Source of the DNA: Gracilimonas sp.
GTDB taxonomy: Bacteria > Bacteroidota > Rhodothermia > Balneolales > Balneolaceae
Length of the DNA: 64,000 nucleotides
Reading direction: 5' to 3'
Assembly: GCF_014762685.1 (NCBI RefSeq)
Contig: NZ_JABURM010000005.1
Location: forward strand, 682,001 to 746,000
The number at the start of each line of letters is the position of its first letter. Position 1 is the first letter of the stretch. Made by a program: the position numbers and the translations under genes. Shown in pieces: positions 8,901 to 17,427 of the stretch. Below the pieces are notes generated by a model, which was not told the origin of the DNA, ran no database searches, and saw nothing but the letters and a program-made list of their open reading frames with translations.

Positions 8901-8983
8901 GCGGTATGGTGACAAGCACCTTTTTAACCTTGTATTTAATTCCTTTGGTGTTTAAATGGACGAATGGGGGAGATTCTAAATGA
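5942..8983 (+). CDS. RND efflux permease (AcrB/MdtB-like), first of two
   Basis: A 1013-residue inner-membrane proton-driven pump subunit. It shows the RND layout: TM1 at residues 7-26, a large periplasmic loop, a TM2-6 block from about 332, a second periplasmic loop, and a TM8-12 block from about 860. The TM4 motif GIGLLLDNAIVVLENI (near residues 395-410) keeps one acidic residue and has Asn in place of the second Asp of AcrB. The start is taken as TTG 5942 because a stop codon lies 18 bp upstream and no ATG is available near the conserved N-terminus. It is followed on the same strand by the adaptor at 9177 and a second permease at 10332, an MdtABC-like arrangement. Substrate unknown. Confidence 0.93.
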   Translation: MLLKKPIASVILVLAVLIFGGIALERLSIELMPDIDRPTLLVRTNYSGAPASEVEFRITEQLEGMLSGVRGVQEIESLSRQGQSLIFLTFEWGFDMDIAFLNVREKLDQARYLLPNQADRPQLVYSSASDEPITTIALQLANVSNQEFSNRLSLKRWADQVFTRRLEQQEGIAQALLVGEVQPEVQIRFNPRFIDRYGLSLSQIQQAVSDANIFSSTGELRDGWYRYALKIESRIESLDDLRKTPIISLASGRVLLLEELAEVQMAEADPTSFALLDGEEVLNVLVKKEYGSNTVEVFETLQNVLTEIRDQNPDILIEVIQEDASYIENSISNLLQTLLIGGVLAFLVLFLFLDDARSPFTIGISIPVSIFLTFVVMFLFDIQLNIISLSGLTLGIGLLLDNAIVVLENINRYRQKGLGRFEAAREGTKEISLAVTASTFTTISVFLPLIFLGGFEGAFFRDLAATLSFSLIASLLVALFILPVFVAQISKNSKSKGVLSTVSEGLDKVVMAYERNLGRVIQKPLPIIVFALILLAGAGFAFMTTEKAVLPPDEPAKVDYLVSMPGNTALRSAKQASTDITKILRERTDQSNILSLGGYTDNTNLKSITNEGLNRFTISIPVSGFEEAEDVDRIMNGIAQTYTNWTFQKMEDDAVGAVGIGRDAPVQFSVVGTDREFSVRVAEAFNEFLNRNYRETQLDLKYPQRIQAYQLQFKTQELLSYELTEAEVIRYLESLTRGSFVTDWNRQDEQISIRLIGERETNLDPREITLDVRDKIIPLTAVAEIARIDEAEQIERIRQSPILTYNSDLTFMDWWWDGGELQELVNRFMQQSGHEIQIRGSALQVINLLKELGWLLMISVLLIYLILAIQYENLKYPFIIILAIPFAWIGSVFALYIGGISLNALSFMGILILTGIAVNDSILKVDFMRRYFDETGNLDEAIKQAGINRFRPVVMTSMTTILALIPMLVPFGDGYVLRQSLAVALMGGMVTSTFLTLYLIPLVFKWTNGGDSK

Positions 8984-9014
8984 GAAATTATGAATTTTAA
9001 ATGGACGATTACTC

Positions 9015-9102
9015 CCATCTGACGGATTACCCGTCTGATGGATGTCATAAGCGTGATAGTTTGATTCTACCAATTGGTCAGACGGGCTTTGAGCCGTCGG
9101 AC
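9015..9102. repeat. REP/BIME-like paired hairpins, type 1, copy 2 (inverted)
   Basis: The first hairpin is ccatc-T-gacgg, loop attac, ccgtc-T-gatgg (9015-9041). The second is at 9077-9102 (gtc, mismatch A/G, gacgg with ccgtc, gac). Read on the minus strand, the pair matches 2788-2878 in order and spacing. It lies between an RND permease gene and its adaptor gene, that is inside a likely operon. Confidence 0.75.
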
Positions 9103-9176
9103 AAAGAATTATTTTTCATTTTGAATTTTTAATTATCAATAACAACGTGATTCAGAGTTTAAATAGATTCAGTATT

Positions 9177-10247
9177 ATGAAACGACAAATGATACCAAAA
9201 TTACTTTCCTGTTTACTGATCACTGTAACGCTGTTTACTGCTTGTAAGAGTGAGGAGCCGGAACGGGATACGCCCGACCCGGACAGTGTGGAAATTCGGC
9301 CCGAAGTGGTATTTGATGTCGTGGATGATGAGCCGCTTCAGTTCTTTATTGAAAGCCGGGGTGTGGTTGAGCCGCTGCAGCGTATAAAGATTACCCCAAG
9401 AATCAGCGGATTTGTAGAGGAGCATAATATCGTTGAAGGCCGTTTGATAGAAAAAGGGGACGTTCTTTTGAAACTGGATGATGAGGAGTGGGTTAACCAG
9501 GAGCGAAGTGCCTACAACGAATATCAGCAAGCCAAGAATGAGTTTGATATTGAATCAAGGTTACGGAATGAAAGCGGTAACGGCAGTGAAGATCAGCAGA
9601 GTTTGTTGCGCATCACAACCGGGCTGGCTGAAGCTGAGCTGGCATGGGAGCGTGCCAAGCTGAATGTAAGTTATGCAACGCTGAAAGCCCCTTTCAGCGG
9701 ACGCATCTCGGCTAAGCAGGTTGTTTCGCGCGGAGCCTATGTTTCGGCCGGATCTGAGCTGGGTTCTCTGATCGATGCAGCTATCGTTCACATTCGATTT
9801 GATGTGCTGGAGTCCGAAATTGATAATTTGGATGAAGGAATGCCGGTAGAGTTATCCGGTCCCGGCGGCACGCCTTATGAAGGGGAGATTATAGCTATTT
9901 CCCCGGAAGTGAATCCCGACACCAAAACGGGGCAGGTATTGGTGGAAGTTGAAAACAACGATTATGACCTCAAAACCGGTATGACCGTAGATGGCCGTGT
10001 ATTTGTCCGAAGTCAGAAAAGTAAAGTCCGAATGCCGCGTGAAGCACTTTTGGAGCGAGATGGCAGAACCCTGGTTTTCCGCCTCAACAATGAAGAAGTG
10101 GAGTGGATCTATGTGGAGCCGGTAGCTATGAATTCCGACTGGGTACTCATCGATCATCCCGAAATTGAACCCGGCGATACCCTGGCGGTAGATCAACACT
10201 TTAGCATCAGTCATCAGCAGAAAGTGGTTCCACTCCTAGTTAATTAG
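9177..10247 (+). CDS. RND efflux periplasmic adaptor (membrane fusion protein), lipoprotein
   Basis: Links inner-membrane RND pumps to an outer-membrane channel. I chose ATG 9177 rather than GTG 9147 because it gives a clean lipoprotein signal peptide with lipobox LFTAC (Cys23). The mature protein (about 334 residues) has the family order. It begins with a biotinyl-lipoyl half motif (VEPLQRIKITPRISGFVEEHNIVEG), then a short helical hairpin rich in Glu/Ala, the second lipoyl half (LKAPFSGRISAKQVVSRGAYV), and a beta-barrel with the VNPDTKTGQVLVEV segment. It lies between two RND permease genes; only one adaptor is present, so both pumps probably share it. No outer-membrane factor gene is nearby. 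Confidence 0.9.
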   Translation: MKRQMIPKLLSCLLITVTLFTACKSEEPERDTPDPDSVEIRPEVVFDVVDDEPLQFFIESRGVVEPLQRIKITPRISGFVEEHNIVEGRLIEKGDVLLKLDDEEWVNQERSAYNEYQQAKNEFDIESRLRNESGNGSEDQQSLLRITTGLAEAELAWERAKLNVSYATLKAPFSGRISAKQVVSRGAYVSAGSELGSLIDAAIVHIRFDVLESEIDNLDEGMPVELSGPGGTPYEGEIIAISPEVNPDTKTGQVLVEVENNDYDLKTGMTVDGRVFVRSQKSKVRMPREALLERDGRTLVFRLNNEEVEWIYVEPVAMNSDWVLIDHPEIEPGDTLAVDQHFSISHQQKVVPLLVN

Positions 10248-10248
10248 T

Positions 10249-10296
10249 AATGTTAAATGGCTACGGATCATTTAACATTCAACATTTAACATTTCC
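10249..10296. repeat. Heptamer repeat/inverted repeat TTAACAT family
   Basis: Tandem units tttaaca, ttcaaca, tttaaca follow an inverted copy (aatgttaaatgg near 10249-10260). They lie between the adaptor stop and the second permease start. Confidence 0.55.
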
Positions 10297-10331
10297 ATCT
10301 ATAAACAACTCATAAACCCCAAATCCTAGCT

Positions 10332-13300
10332 TTGCACCAGTTATTGAATCGAAAATATCTCATTTCGTTTTTCTACATCATCGTGTGTGTGATTGGGGTG
10401 GCGGTATGGCGCGTTTTGCCTATTGAAAGTACGCCGGAGCTGAATCTGCCATCGGTCACGGTGAGTTATAACTGGGGAAGTACCACGCCGGAGATAATGG
10501 AGCAGGAGATCACCCGGAAAGTAGAGCGGGAAGCAAACCGGCTGCGGGATGTCACTGACATTCGCTCCATCACCCAGGAAGGCCGTTCAACCGTTACCAT
10601 CACCTTCCGGAAAGATGCCCCCGTTGATTATCGTGTATTAGAGCTGCGGGAATATCTGTTTTCACTGGATGAAAAGTTACCCGATAATATCTCTCCGCCG
10701 ACCATTAACCGCCAGGTACCGGAGGAGCTGGATGATCAGCAGACCTTCATCGTATATACGCTGAATGGAAATATGCAGCCGCGACAGTTACTTGAATATA
10801 CGAGAAACAACATTCGCCCAAAATTACTGTCGATAGACGGACTTGCTGAGGTTGCCATTCGCGGCGTTCAGGATCCGGCTTTGATGATCGAGTTTGATAT
10901 CGACCAGGTAGAGAAATACAACCTCTCTCCTCGACAGATCCTGATGCAGGTGAGGGATCAATTGAGCTGGCGGTCGGCCGGCTTCGTGGAACAGGGTATT
11001 TCGAGATACAGTCTCATCATTCCCCCAAAATTCAACAGCATTGCCGATATTGCCGGTCTTAAGATCCAGCTTCCAAATTCCATGAAGCAGCTTGCCCTCG
11101 ATGATTTTGCAAAGATCTCCATTCAGGATTATCCCGCCAAAACCATCAAACGTATAAATGGTGATCCGGCATTGACCATAGAGTTTGTGAAAGAATCAGG
11201 AGCCGATGCCTTTACGCTTGCAGAGAACGTACTTATGGCGATGGAAGAGATCGAGGCACAACTTCCAGAGAGCCTTTCCCTGATGCTCACCGTAGATTCT
11301 ACCGAAGAGCTCCGCCAACAGTTTGACGACTTGCAGCTTCAGGCTATATTAAGCGGCATCTTGGTATTTCTGGTCGTCATCCTGTTTATCCGAAAATTGA
11401 GGGCGCCCTTTGTCATCATGGGCAGCGTGGTGTTTTCGGTGCTGCTCAGTTTAATTGTTTTATATCTGCTCGGATACAGTTTGAACATCATCACCCTGGC
11501 GGGTATTACCGTTGCACTGGGTATGCTGATTGACAACGCCGTGGTGGTTTTTGAGCATCTCAATCCCGCTTTGCCGGCTGAAAAATCAAAACGAATTTCA
11601 CATATTACAAAAGAGATTGGGAATTCGGTGGTACCGGTATTGGGAAGTACTTTCACCACGGTCGGTATTTTCATTCCACTATTATTTGCCCTTGATGAGC
11701 TCCGTATTTTCCTGGTTCCGCTGGCTGTAGCGCTTACCGTAACGCTGGTGTGTTCGGTATTGATAGCTTTTACGTGGATTCCCTATGCATTGGTTTGGCT
11801 CACCCCGAAAATTTCAGAAAAGAAGAAAAAAAGCCGGGCTTCACGCTGGGTGAACCGGCTGCTAATGCAAAGTTTTCTACTCAAATCTAAATTAAGATGG
11901 GTACTGCCGGTGGTGTTGGTAGGAGTAATTGGGATTCCGCTGTTTGCCATCGAAGAGCCGGAATGGGATGCTGAAGAAGGGACTGCGTGGCCGGAATTTA
12001 CTAAGGTCTATTTTGATAACCGGGATAATATTGATGGATGGATTGGCGGATTGACTAAGAAATTCCGTGATGAAACGTATTTTGGAAGCCCCTGGAGCAG
12101 AAATAATGAGGAGAGCATTAACGTGTATATCCGTTCGCCGCAGGGGACCCCGCTTTCGGAGATTGACAAAATTGTGAAGAATTATGAGACTATTGCCAAG
12201 CCTTATGAACAGGCTTTCAAGTATTATGAGGCCAATCTCTCGGAGTATTTCGGAGCCCGCATTCGCTTTGTGGTGGATCAGGACTATCTTACTCAACCCG
12301 ATCCCTATTATTTCTACGGAGAGGCGATGTACCTGGGGGCTCGAACCGGAAATGTAGCTACTTCGGTTTCCGGCTTAAATATTCCGGGAATCAGTACCGG
12401 ATTTGGAGGGAGTTATTCTAATCAAAGCATACGGTTGAAAGGCTATTCTTATGACGAACTGTTGAACTTAGCAAAAGATTTGGAGCGCAGGTTGAAAACA
12501 AGCCGGCGTGTGCAGGAAGTAGATATCAATACGTCTTATTACTCCCGTCGTGATGATTTCCAACAATATAAACTTCGGCTGGATGAAGAGAAGATATTAG
12601 CTAAGAATCTGGATCGCAGAGAAGTTATTTCAACCCTGTTGCTGGATTTGAATCCCGAGAATACCGTAGGACGTGTGGAATTCGGCGGGCAGGAAATGTA
12701 CTTGATAGGTACAAGTAAACGGGAGAAATCCTTTGAAGAAGATATGATGAGCCGCACCCGAATGTTTGGGGATGTGAATTTCAACATTTCCACCATCGGT
12801 GAAATTGTACAGGAAGGAGGGTTGAATGAAATTCGCAGGACGAATCAGTCTTATGAGCGAACGGTAAGCGTGGATTATCTCGGAAACTATCAGATGGCCC
12901 GTGAATATATTGAATCGGTGATAGAAACTACGCCCGTTCCGGTGGGCGCGAGCATTGAATACGGACGTGGATTTTTTGGATTTGGGAATGATGACAGTTC
13001 CCGAAACTTCTTCTTCGTGGCCCTGCTCAGTTTACTCAGCGTGTGGATGATCGTATCGGCACTGCTGGAAAGTGTGAAGTATCCAATTTTTGTAATTCTG
13101 GCTGTTCCTTTCAGTTTGATCGGTATTATGCTGGGCGGATTGGCGAACGATATGGCCTTTGACCGTGGTGCCATTGCCGGGTCGCTGCTGTGCATTGGTG
13201 TCGTTGTAAATAATGCCATTTTGATCTATCATCAAAAACAGCTGGAGAATGGGAAGGGCATATTTGGCCTTCGTTGCTGGATGCATGTGTATCGAAAACG

Positions 13301-13487
13301 TATTCGGGCCATTTTGATCACTACGGTAACTACCATAACCGGACTGCTCCCCATGATGTTCTTCGGTAACAATGAATTCTGGGAAAACCTTGCAATTGTG
13401 GTTATTTGGGGGCTTTCGGTGAGTACGATCTTGCTGTTAGTGATGACGGGGTTGAGGGTTAAGAGTGATGGGGGAATCGATAGTTGA
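10332..13487 (+). CDS. RND efflux permease, second of two
   Basis: A 1051-residue pump subunit with the same overall layout as the 5942 gene: TM1 at residues 9-27, the TM4 motif LGMLIDNAVVVFEHL near residues 396-410, and the C-terminal TM block from about 895. Between them the second periplasmic half contains an unusual Tyr/Gly-rich stretch (around residues 635-700, with DPYYFYGEAMY). The start is TTG 10332 (MHQLLNRKYLISFF), since no ATG precedes the conserved N-terminal helix. It is distant from the first permease, so this is a pair of complementary subunits rather than a recent duplication. Whether they form a mixed trimer as in MdtBC is inference. Confidence 0.92.
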   Translation: MHQLLNRKYLISFFYIIVCVIGVAVWRVLPIESTPELNLPSVTVSYNWGSTTPEIMEQEITRKVEREANRLRDVTDIRSITQEGRSTVTITFRKDAPVDYRVLELREYLFSLDEKLPDNISPPTINRQVPEELDDQQTFIVYTLNGNMQPRQLLEYTRNNIRPKLLSIDGLAEVAIRGVQDPALMIEFDIDQVEKYNLSPRQILMQVRDQLSWRSAGFVEQGISRYSLIIPPKFNSIADIAGLKIQLPNSMKQLALDDFAKISIQDYPAKTIKRINGDPALTIEFVKESGADAFTLAENVLMAMEEIEAQLPESLSLMLTVDSTEELRQQFDDLQLQAILSGILVFLVVILFIRKLRAPFVIMGSVVFSVLLSLIVLYLLGYSLNIITLAGITVALGMLIDNAVVVFEHLNPALPAEKSKRISHITKEIGNSVVPVLGSTFTTVGIFIPLLFALDELRIFLVPLAVALTVTLVCSVLIAFTWIPYALVWLTPKISEKKKKSRASRWVNRLLMQSFLLKSKLRWVLPVVLVGVIGIPLFAIEEPEWDAEEGTAWPEFTKVYFDNRDNIDGWIGGLTKKFRDETYFGSPWSRNNEESINVYIRSPQGTPLSEIDKIVKNYETIAKPYEQAFKYYEANLSEYFGARIRFVVDQDYLTQPDPYYFYGEAMYLGARTGNVATSVSGLNIPGISTGFGGSYSNQSIRLKGYSYDELLNLAKDLERRLKTSRRVQEVDINTSYYSRRDDFQQYKLRLDEEKILAKNLDRREVISTLLLDLNPENTVGRVEFGGQEMYLIGTSKREKSFEEDMMSRTRMFGDVNFNISTIGEIVQEGGLNEIRRTNQSYERTVSVDYLGNYQMAREYIESVIETTPVPVGASIEYGRGFFGFGNDDSSRNFFFVALLSLLSVWMIVSALLESVKYPIFVILAVPFSLIGIMLGGLANDMAFDRGAIAGSLLCIGVVVNNAILIYHQKQLENGKGIFGLRCWMHVYRKRIRAILITTVTTITGLLPMMFFGNNEFWENLAIVVIWGLSVSTILLLVMTGLRVKSDGGIDS

Positions 13488-13520
13488 TAGTTGATAGCTG
13501 AAAGTTGAGAATTGATTGAA
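13479..13520 (+). repeat. Tandem heptamers GAtAGTT after the RND block
   Basis: Six consecutive 7-base units (gatagtt, gatagtt, gatagct, gaaagtt, gagaatt, gattgaa) overlap the end of the permease gene and run into the gap. The same unit recurs at 18011-18054 and 63178-63246. Confidence 0.7.
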
Positions 13521-13619
13521 GTGAATCAGCGTATATAAATCGCAGATTCAGGGTTCTTTTTTGGTAAAGAAATGAGGTATGAGAAATAAAATTAACCGGA
13601 TAACAAACAATAAAGAGAT

Positions 13620-14807
13620 ATGAATAATAAAATTCATCGTGTGTTAATCAGTGTTTTAGTGGTCGCAATAATGTTCACAGGATTTGGTTGTGGCAGTAAT
13701 GGGGACGATTCCTCAGCTATCAGGAAAGAAAACGGAGTGATCTATAATCCGGATAGAGGGTTACTGCAGGATCAGGAACCGCTGGTAGAGTTTGAGTTGG
13801 TGGATACTATTGACCTTTCGGGAATTGAGGAGCCGGTGATCAGCAGTATTACATATTTGCAGATCGATGAGGAGGGTAACTTTTACTTTATGGATCGCAG
13901 GATCAGCAAGTTGATATCACTGGATCCTCAGGGGAATTTGCGATGGTCCACAGGACAGGAAGGTAAAGGCCCTGGCGATTTTGAGAACCCGTTTGGGATA
14001 AGCCTTCATAACAATAAAATATATGTAGCCAATATACAGGGTTCCCGTCTTGATGAGTTTGATATGGAGGGTGCTTTTATCAAAACCTATGATCTCCCCA
14101 AAGATATTCGCTTTGCTAGTTTGGTGGATATAAGGAATGATGGCCTGATCCTGATGAGTGGAGCTAATTTCGGCACGGTTGGGGCACTCGTATATACCAT
14201 GGAACTGGGCGACAGCCTCAGGATTAAGGAGAATATCAACATCACAGAAACGGAGGATGACGAATACACCAGGGCTACCATGAGGGGTGGAATAGAGATG
14301 AGAGAAAACGAATTTATTTACTCGTTCAGTACAGAATACAAACAGCAGTTCTATGATTACGAGGGGAATTTAATGACGGAAGTACGAAGAGACTTTGCAG
14401 GAACCTTGGGCCCGGGAATCTATGCTGATGGCGGAAGCGTGAGTTTGTATAGTTTAGGAAATGTAAGCTCTCCGGTATTTATGGATAATGGAAATTACCT
14501 GGTGCGGATCAACTATCCCACGAACATCGACGACCCGCATGCCTATGCCCGCCGGGCTTCAACCGGGGAAACCGAATCTCCCATTTATGCCCGAATAATG
14601 GATGTTTTTAATGCGGACCACGAATTGCTCTATACCTTCGACGATTCGGAATTTGTGGAAGAGCTCGGAAATTTAGACGTAAGGGATAAAGAAGGCTTTT
14701 ATTATTCCGTTTTCAGTAACGACCTGCTGGTTAAAAAATATAAGCTGAATACAAACTATGAGGGATCTGAAATGGAGGGGACGGACCGAATTCCGATTAA
14801 TGATTAA
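13620..14807 (+). CDS. Six-bladed beta-propeller lipoprotein
   Basis: A 395-residue protein with a lipoprotein signal (lipobox GFGC, Cys24) and NHL/YWTD-like blade sequences. An early example, DEEGNFYFMDRRISKLISLD followed by GQEGKGPGDFENP near residue 115, is the signature of Bacteroidota six-bladed propellers (PF17170-like). This family is exported and common, often in paralogous runs. Partners and ligands are not known. It is the first of three consecutive propeller genes on the plus strand; gaps of 169 and 220 bp with their own upstream sequences suggest separate transcription. It is more GC-rich than the two that follow, so the three did not diverge from one very recent duplication. Confidence 0.82.
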   Translation: MNNKIHRVLISVLVVAIMFTGFGCGSNGDDSSAIRKENGVIYNPDRGLLQDQEPLVEFELVDTIDLSGIEEPVISSITYLQIDEEGNFYFMDRRISKLISLDPQGNLRWSTGQEGKGPGDFENPFGISLHNNKIYVANIQGSRLDEFDMEGAFIKTYDLPKDIRFASLVDIRNDGLILMSGANFGTVGALVYTMELGDSLRIKENINITETEDDEYTRATMRGGIEMRENEFIYSFSTEYKQQFYDYEGNLMTEVRRDFAGTLGPGIYADGGSVSLYSLGNVSSPVFMDNGNYLVRINYPTNIDDPHAYARRASTGETESPIYARIMDVFNADHELLYTFDDSEFVEELGNLDVRDKEGFYYSVFSNDLLVKKYKLNTNYEGSEMEGTDRIPIND

Positions 14808-14833
14808 TGAATTTTAGCCAAACTTCTAAACTA

Positions 14834-14924
14834 ATTCCCAACTGTGAACGTGTGGGATTTTACTGTAATGGTATTATGATTATTGGAGTTGCTGTATTTG
14901 AACTAATTAGTATCAGGAAGAACC
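14834..14924 (+). promoter_or_regulatory. Conserved upstream block, copy 1
   Basis: This 91-bp block is recognisably homologous to 16115-16208. Shared runs include tattggagttgc(t/c)gtattt, gaattag/taattag and aagaacc/agtagaacc. It ends 52 bp before the propeller gene start at 14977. The conservation upstream of two paralogues suggests a promoter or regulator site carried along by duplication. Confidence 0.55.
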
Positions 14925-14976
14925 ACTGTATTATATTTCGCAGTTTACAAGAGAATAAATACAAAATATTTTAAGC

Positions 14977-16050
14977 ATGACTCAAAGAATTATTCTAATT
15001 GTCTCCATTCTTCTTGTTTTGTTTTACAGCTCATGCTCACCGGATGAAACCGATCATATAAATCCCCATTCTGTTTCTTTAACAAAAGTAGATTCGGTGG
15101 TTTTGGGTAATTCCGAACCTTTATTTGGTAATTTTGTTGAACAATTTCGGATTAATGATGCTGGAGATATTTGGATATTTGCTGAACGGAATCAAAACAG
15201 AATCTTTGCATTTGATAGCCTTGGCCAATTTATAAATGTAGTGGGTGAAAGAGGTAAAGGTCCAAAAGGAATTATGCATGTCAGTGGATTTGAAATAAAT
15301 AACAAGAATCAGGTAATAATTAATGATGCAGCTCAAAAAATGCTTAAAATTTTTAATCTGAGCGGAGAACTCATTCAATCAAATACAATTTTTTCTGAGG
15401 GTGAATTGTGGGCTCATCCCTACTCTTTGTATAATTTTAAAGACCGACTTTTAATTTCTGTTACGGAGAGTAAATTTATCCGTGAACCGCATAAATCAAA
15501 ATTGTTAGCTATAGTGGATTATGAGGGTAAAATTGATACTGTCTTTGGAAAGCATGATATATTTACCTCGGAAGACAATTCCTATAGCGCAGAGAATACG
15601 ATTCTAGTTGGTTCAAATACCATATTTACTAGTTCAGTTGGCTCACCTTATATACAAGCTTACAATAGTGATACCTATCAACAAACAGATTATTTTGGAG
15701 GAAATTCAAGTTTTTCCATACCAAGCAAAGAAATCCATGCCAACCTCCCTATTTCCGAAATTAATAAGAGAGCAGACGATAGTTCTGTAATGGCGGGCCT
15801 TTATGGTACAGAGCATTTTATAGTTTCACACATGCAAGTCCTTACTGCAGAGTTTTTTGAAACTACAGATTTCACCAAGAAGAAAAATATTTTGATACTT
15901 TATGACAGGAAGACGAAGAAATTCATAAAAGAAATACTGGTTTCTCATACTTTAGCTGCAGTCCAAAATGATAAACTCTATTTCATCGAAGATTTTAATG
16001 CGGATAATTACACGATAGGTGTTTATGAAATTGTCACCGATCAAAAATAA
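14977..16050 (+). CDS. Six-bladed beta-propeller lipoprotein
   Basis: A 357-residue protein with lipoprotein signal peptide (lipobox YSSC, Cys20). The early-blade motif IFAFDSLGQFINVVGERGKGPKG (around residues 70-92) matches the neighbours at 13620 and 16271; the following blades have the alternating hydrophobic pattern of NHL-like repeats. Predicted to be anchored in the periplasm or at the outer membrane. The upstream block 14834-14924 resembles the one before the next gene, so this pair probably arose by tandem duplication and then diverged widely. AT-rich compared with the RND block. Biological role unknown. Confidence 0.8.
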   Translation: MTQRIILIVSILLVLFYSSCSPDETDHINPHSVSLTKVDSVVLGNSEPLFGNFVEQFRINDAGDIWIFAERNQNRIFAFDSLGQFINVVGERGKGPKGIMHVSGFEINNKNQVIINDAAQKMLKIFNLSGELIQSNTIFSEGELWAHPYSLYNFKDRLLISVTESKFIREPHKSKLLAIVDYEGKIDTVFGKHDIFTSEDNSYSAENTILVGSNTIFTSSVGSPYIQAYNSDTYQQTDYFGGNSSFSIPSKEIHANLPISEINKRADDSSVMAGLYGTEHFIVSHMQVLTAEFFETTDFTKKKNILILYDRKTKKFIKEILVSHTLAAVQNDKLYFIEDFNADNYTIGVYEIVTDQK

Positions 16051-16114
16051 CTTGGTTTAAGTGAGTTTAATCTCGGTAAGTCGCTCTATATAAGAATGCA
16101 AAATGAGAGCTCAG

Positions 16115-16208
16115 ATTCCAGCTGTAAATGTGTGCAGTTTGGGGGTAATGATTCTATTAATATTGGAGTTGCCGTATTTATACGAATTAGTTAGTATTAA
16201 GTAGAACC
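16115..16208 (+). promoter_or_regulatory. Conserved upstream block, copy 2
   Basis: Homologous to 14834-14924 with small insertions; it ends 62 bp before the start at 16271. The region between blocks and start codons is not conserved, which points to selection on the block or a shared origin. Confidence 0.55.
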
Positions 16209-16270
16209 TCAATAGGTCATTACATACAATAGTACTTGTAAAAGTATAACTTTACCCAAACCTTTTAAAG

Positions 16271-17404
16271 ATGAATAAATTCTTTATACCATTAGTTCTC
16301 TCACTGCTATTAAGTTTTTGCAACAACAATAATGAAAGTAGAATACATCCTAACTCAGAAAATATTCCTAATCCTGAATTAGAGGGTGAACACATAATCA
16401 ATAAGAAAATTAATGACTTTTCTAATCTTGATTTCTCAAGTGATCAATATAGTTTTACTGAAACTCTTGGTGATGAGAGAAATATTGGTTTTATCAATGA
16501 TGTCGAGGTTGATAAAAGTGGCCGTATTTTTGTATTGGATGACCGACAGCAAAAAGTATTAGTATATAGTTCTGAAGGAGATTTTCTTCAAGCAATTGGA
16601 AGAAGAGGTCAAGGACCTGGAGAATTATCTTATGCAAAGTCAATTACACTTTATCAAGATTCTCTTTTACTGATATCAAATCGTTTTCGGATTGAAGAGT
16701 ATGATATTTCTAGTGATTCTATTTCATTTAATCGTACAGTAAATTTTGAGATAAGCATTAAAAGTATTTGTACTACTAATGAAGTGTTATACATACACAA
16801 TTTAGATGTTCTAGATAGTGGCCAGATGAGTTCTGAAATGCGTAAAACTAATATGCTACATGAGTTCACTCTACCTCAATATTCACATCAATCAACTTTT
16901 GGAGAATCATATATTTCAGACTCTCCAGTTATTGTTGATAGATTAACTCAAGGTGATATTATTTGTGATCCATATAATAATATGCTTATATATATCTCAG
17001 ATAGAGTAAATATTCTTAAAGGGTATTCACTGTCAAATGGTGAGCAGATGTGGAAGTCTTCAATTGCAGATTTAAATTTTCCCAAGATTGAAGAAATTGT
17101 AACTGATGGAAGTCCTGGGCTTAAGATATTGCCTCCAGAAAATGACATCTTTGATAATTTTCTAAAACCTGTTCTAATTAAGGATGGCTTCATTTTAGTA
17201 CAAGTAGATCGTCGAGAAGTTGTCGAGAGAGAATCCCTCGAATCTAAGAGCTCAATCTTAAGCTATTTAATTGATGCAAAAACAGGAAAGGGACATTATT
17301 ATTCCGATAAATTAGATAGGATGTTATATTTTTCTGAAAATAGCATTATTGAAGTTAATGATTCATTTACTGAATTAGAGATTAAGTATAAAGAAACGCA
17401 ATAG
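16271..17404 (+). CDS. Six-bladed beta-propeller lipoprotein
   Basis: A 377-residue protein with lipobox LSFC (Cys17) followed by an Asn-rich linker. It has the clearest propeller signature of the four in this window: DVEVDKSGRIFVLDDRQQ, then VLVYSSEGDFLQAIGRRGQGPGELS around residues 95-120. Last gene before a 655-bp repeat-rich gap; the following men genes are on the opposite strand. Function unknown; members of this family in Bacteroidota are often adjacent to small secreted peptides, but none is visible next to this copy. Confidence 0.82.
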   Translation: MNKFFIPLVLSLLLSFCNNNNESRIHPNSENIPNPELEGEHIINKKINDFSNLDFSSDQYSFTETLGDERNIGFINDVEVDKSGRIFVLDDRQQKVLVYSSEGDFLQAIGRRGQGPGELSYAKSITLYQDSLLLISNRFRIEEYDISSDSISFNRTVNFEISIKSICTTNEVLYIHNLDVLDSGQMSSEMRKTNMLHEFTLPQYSHQSTFGESYISDSPVIVDRLTQGDIICDPYNNMLIYISDRVNILKGYSLSNGEQMWKSSIADLNFPKIEEIVTDGSPGLKILPPENDIFDNFLKPVLIKDGFILVQVDRREVVERESLESKSSILSYLIDAKTGKGHYYSDKLDRMLYFSENSIIEVNDSFTELEIKYKETQ

Positions 17405-17427
17405 CTTTCTTAGGCTTCGTTTGTCCT

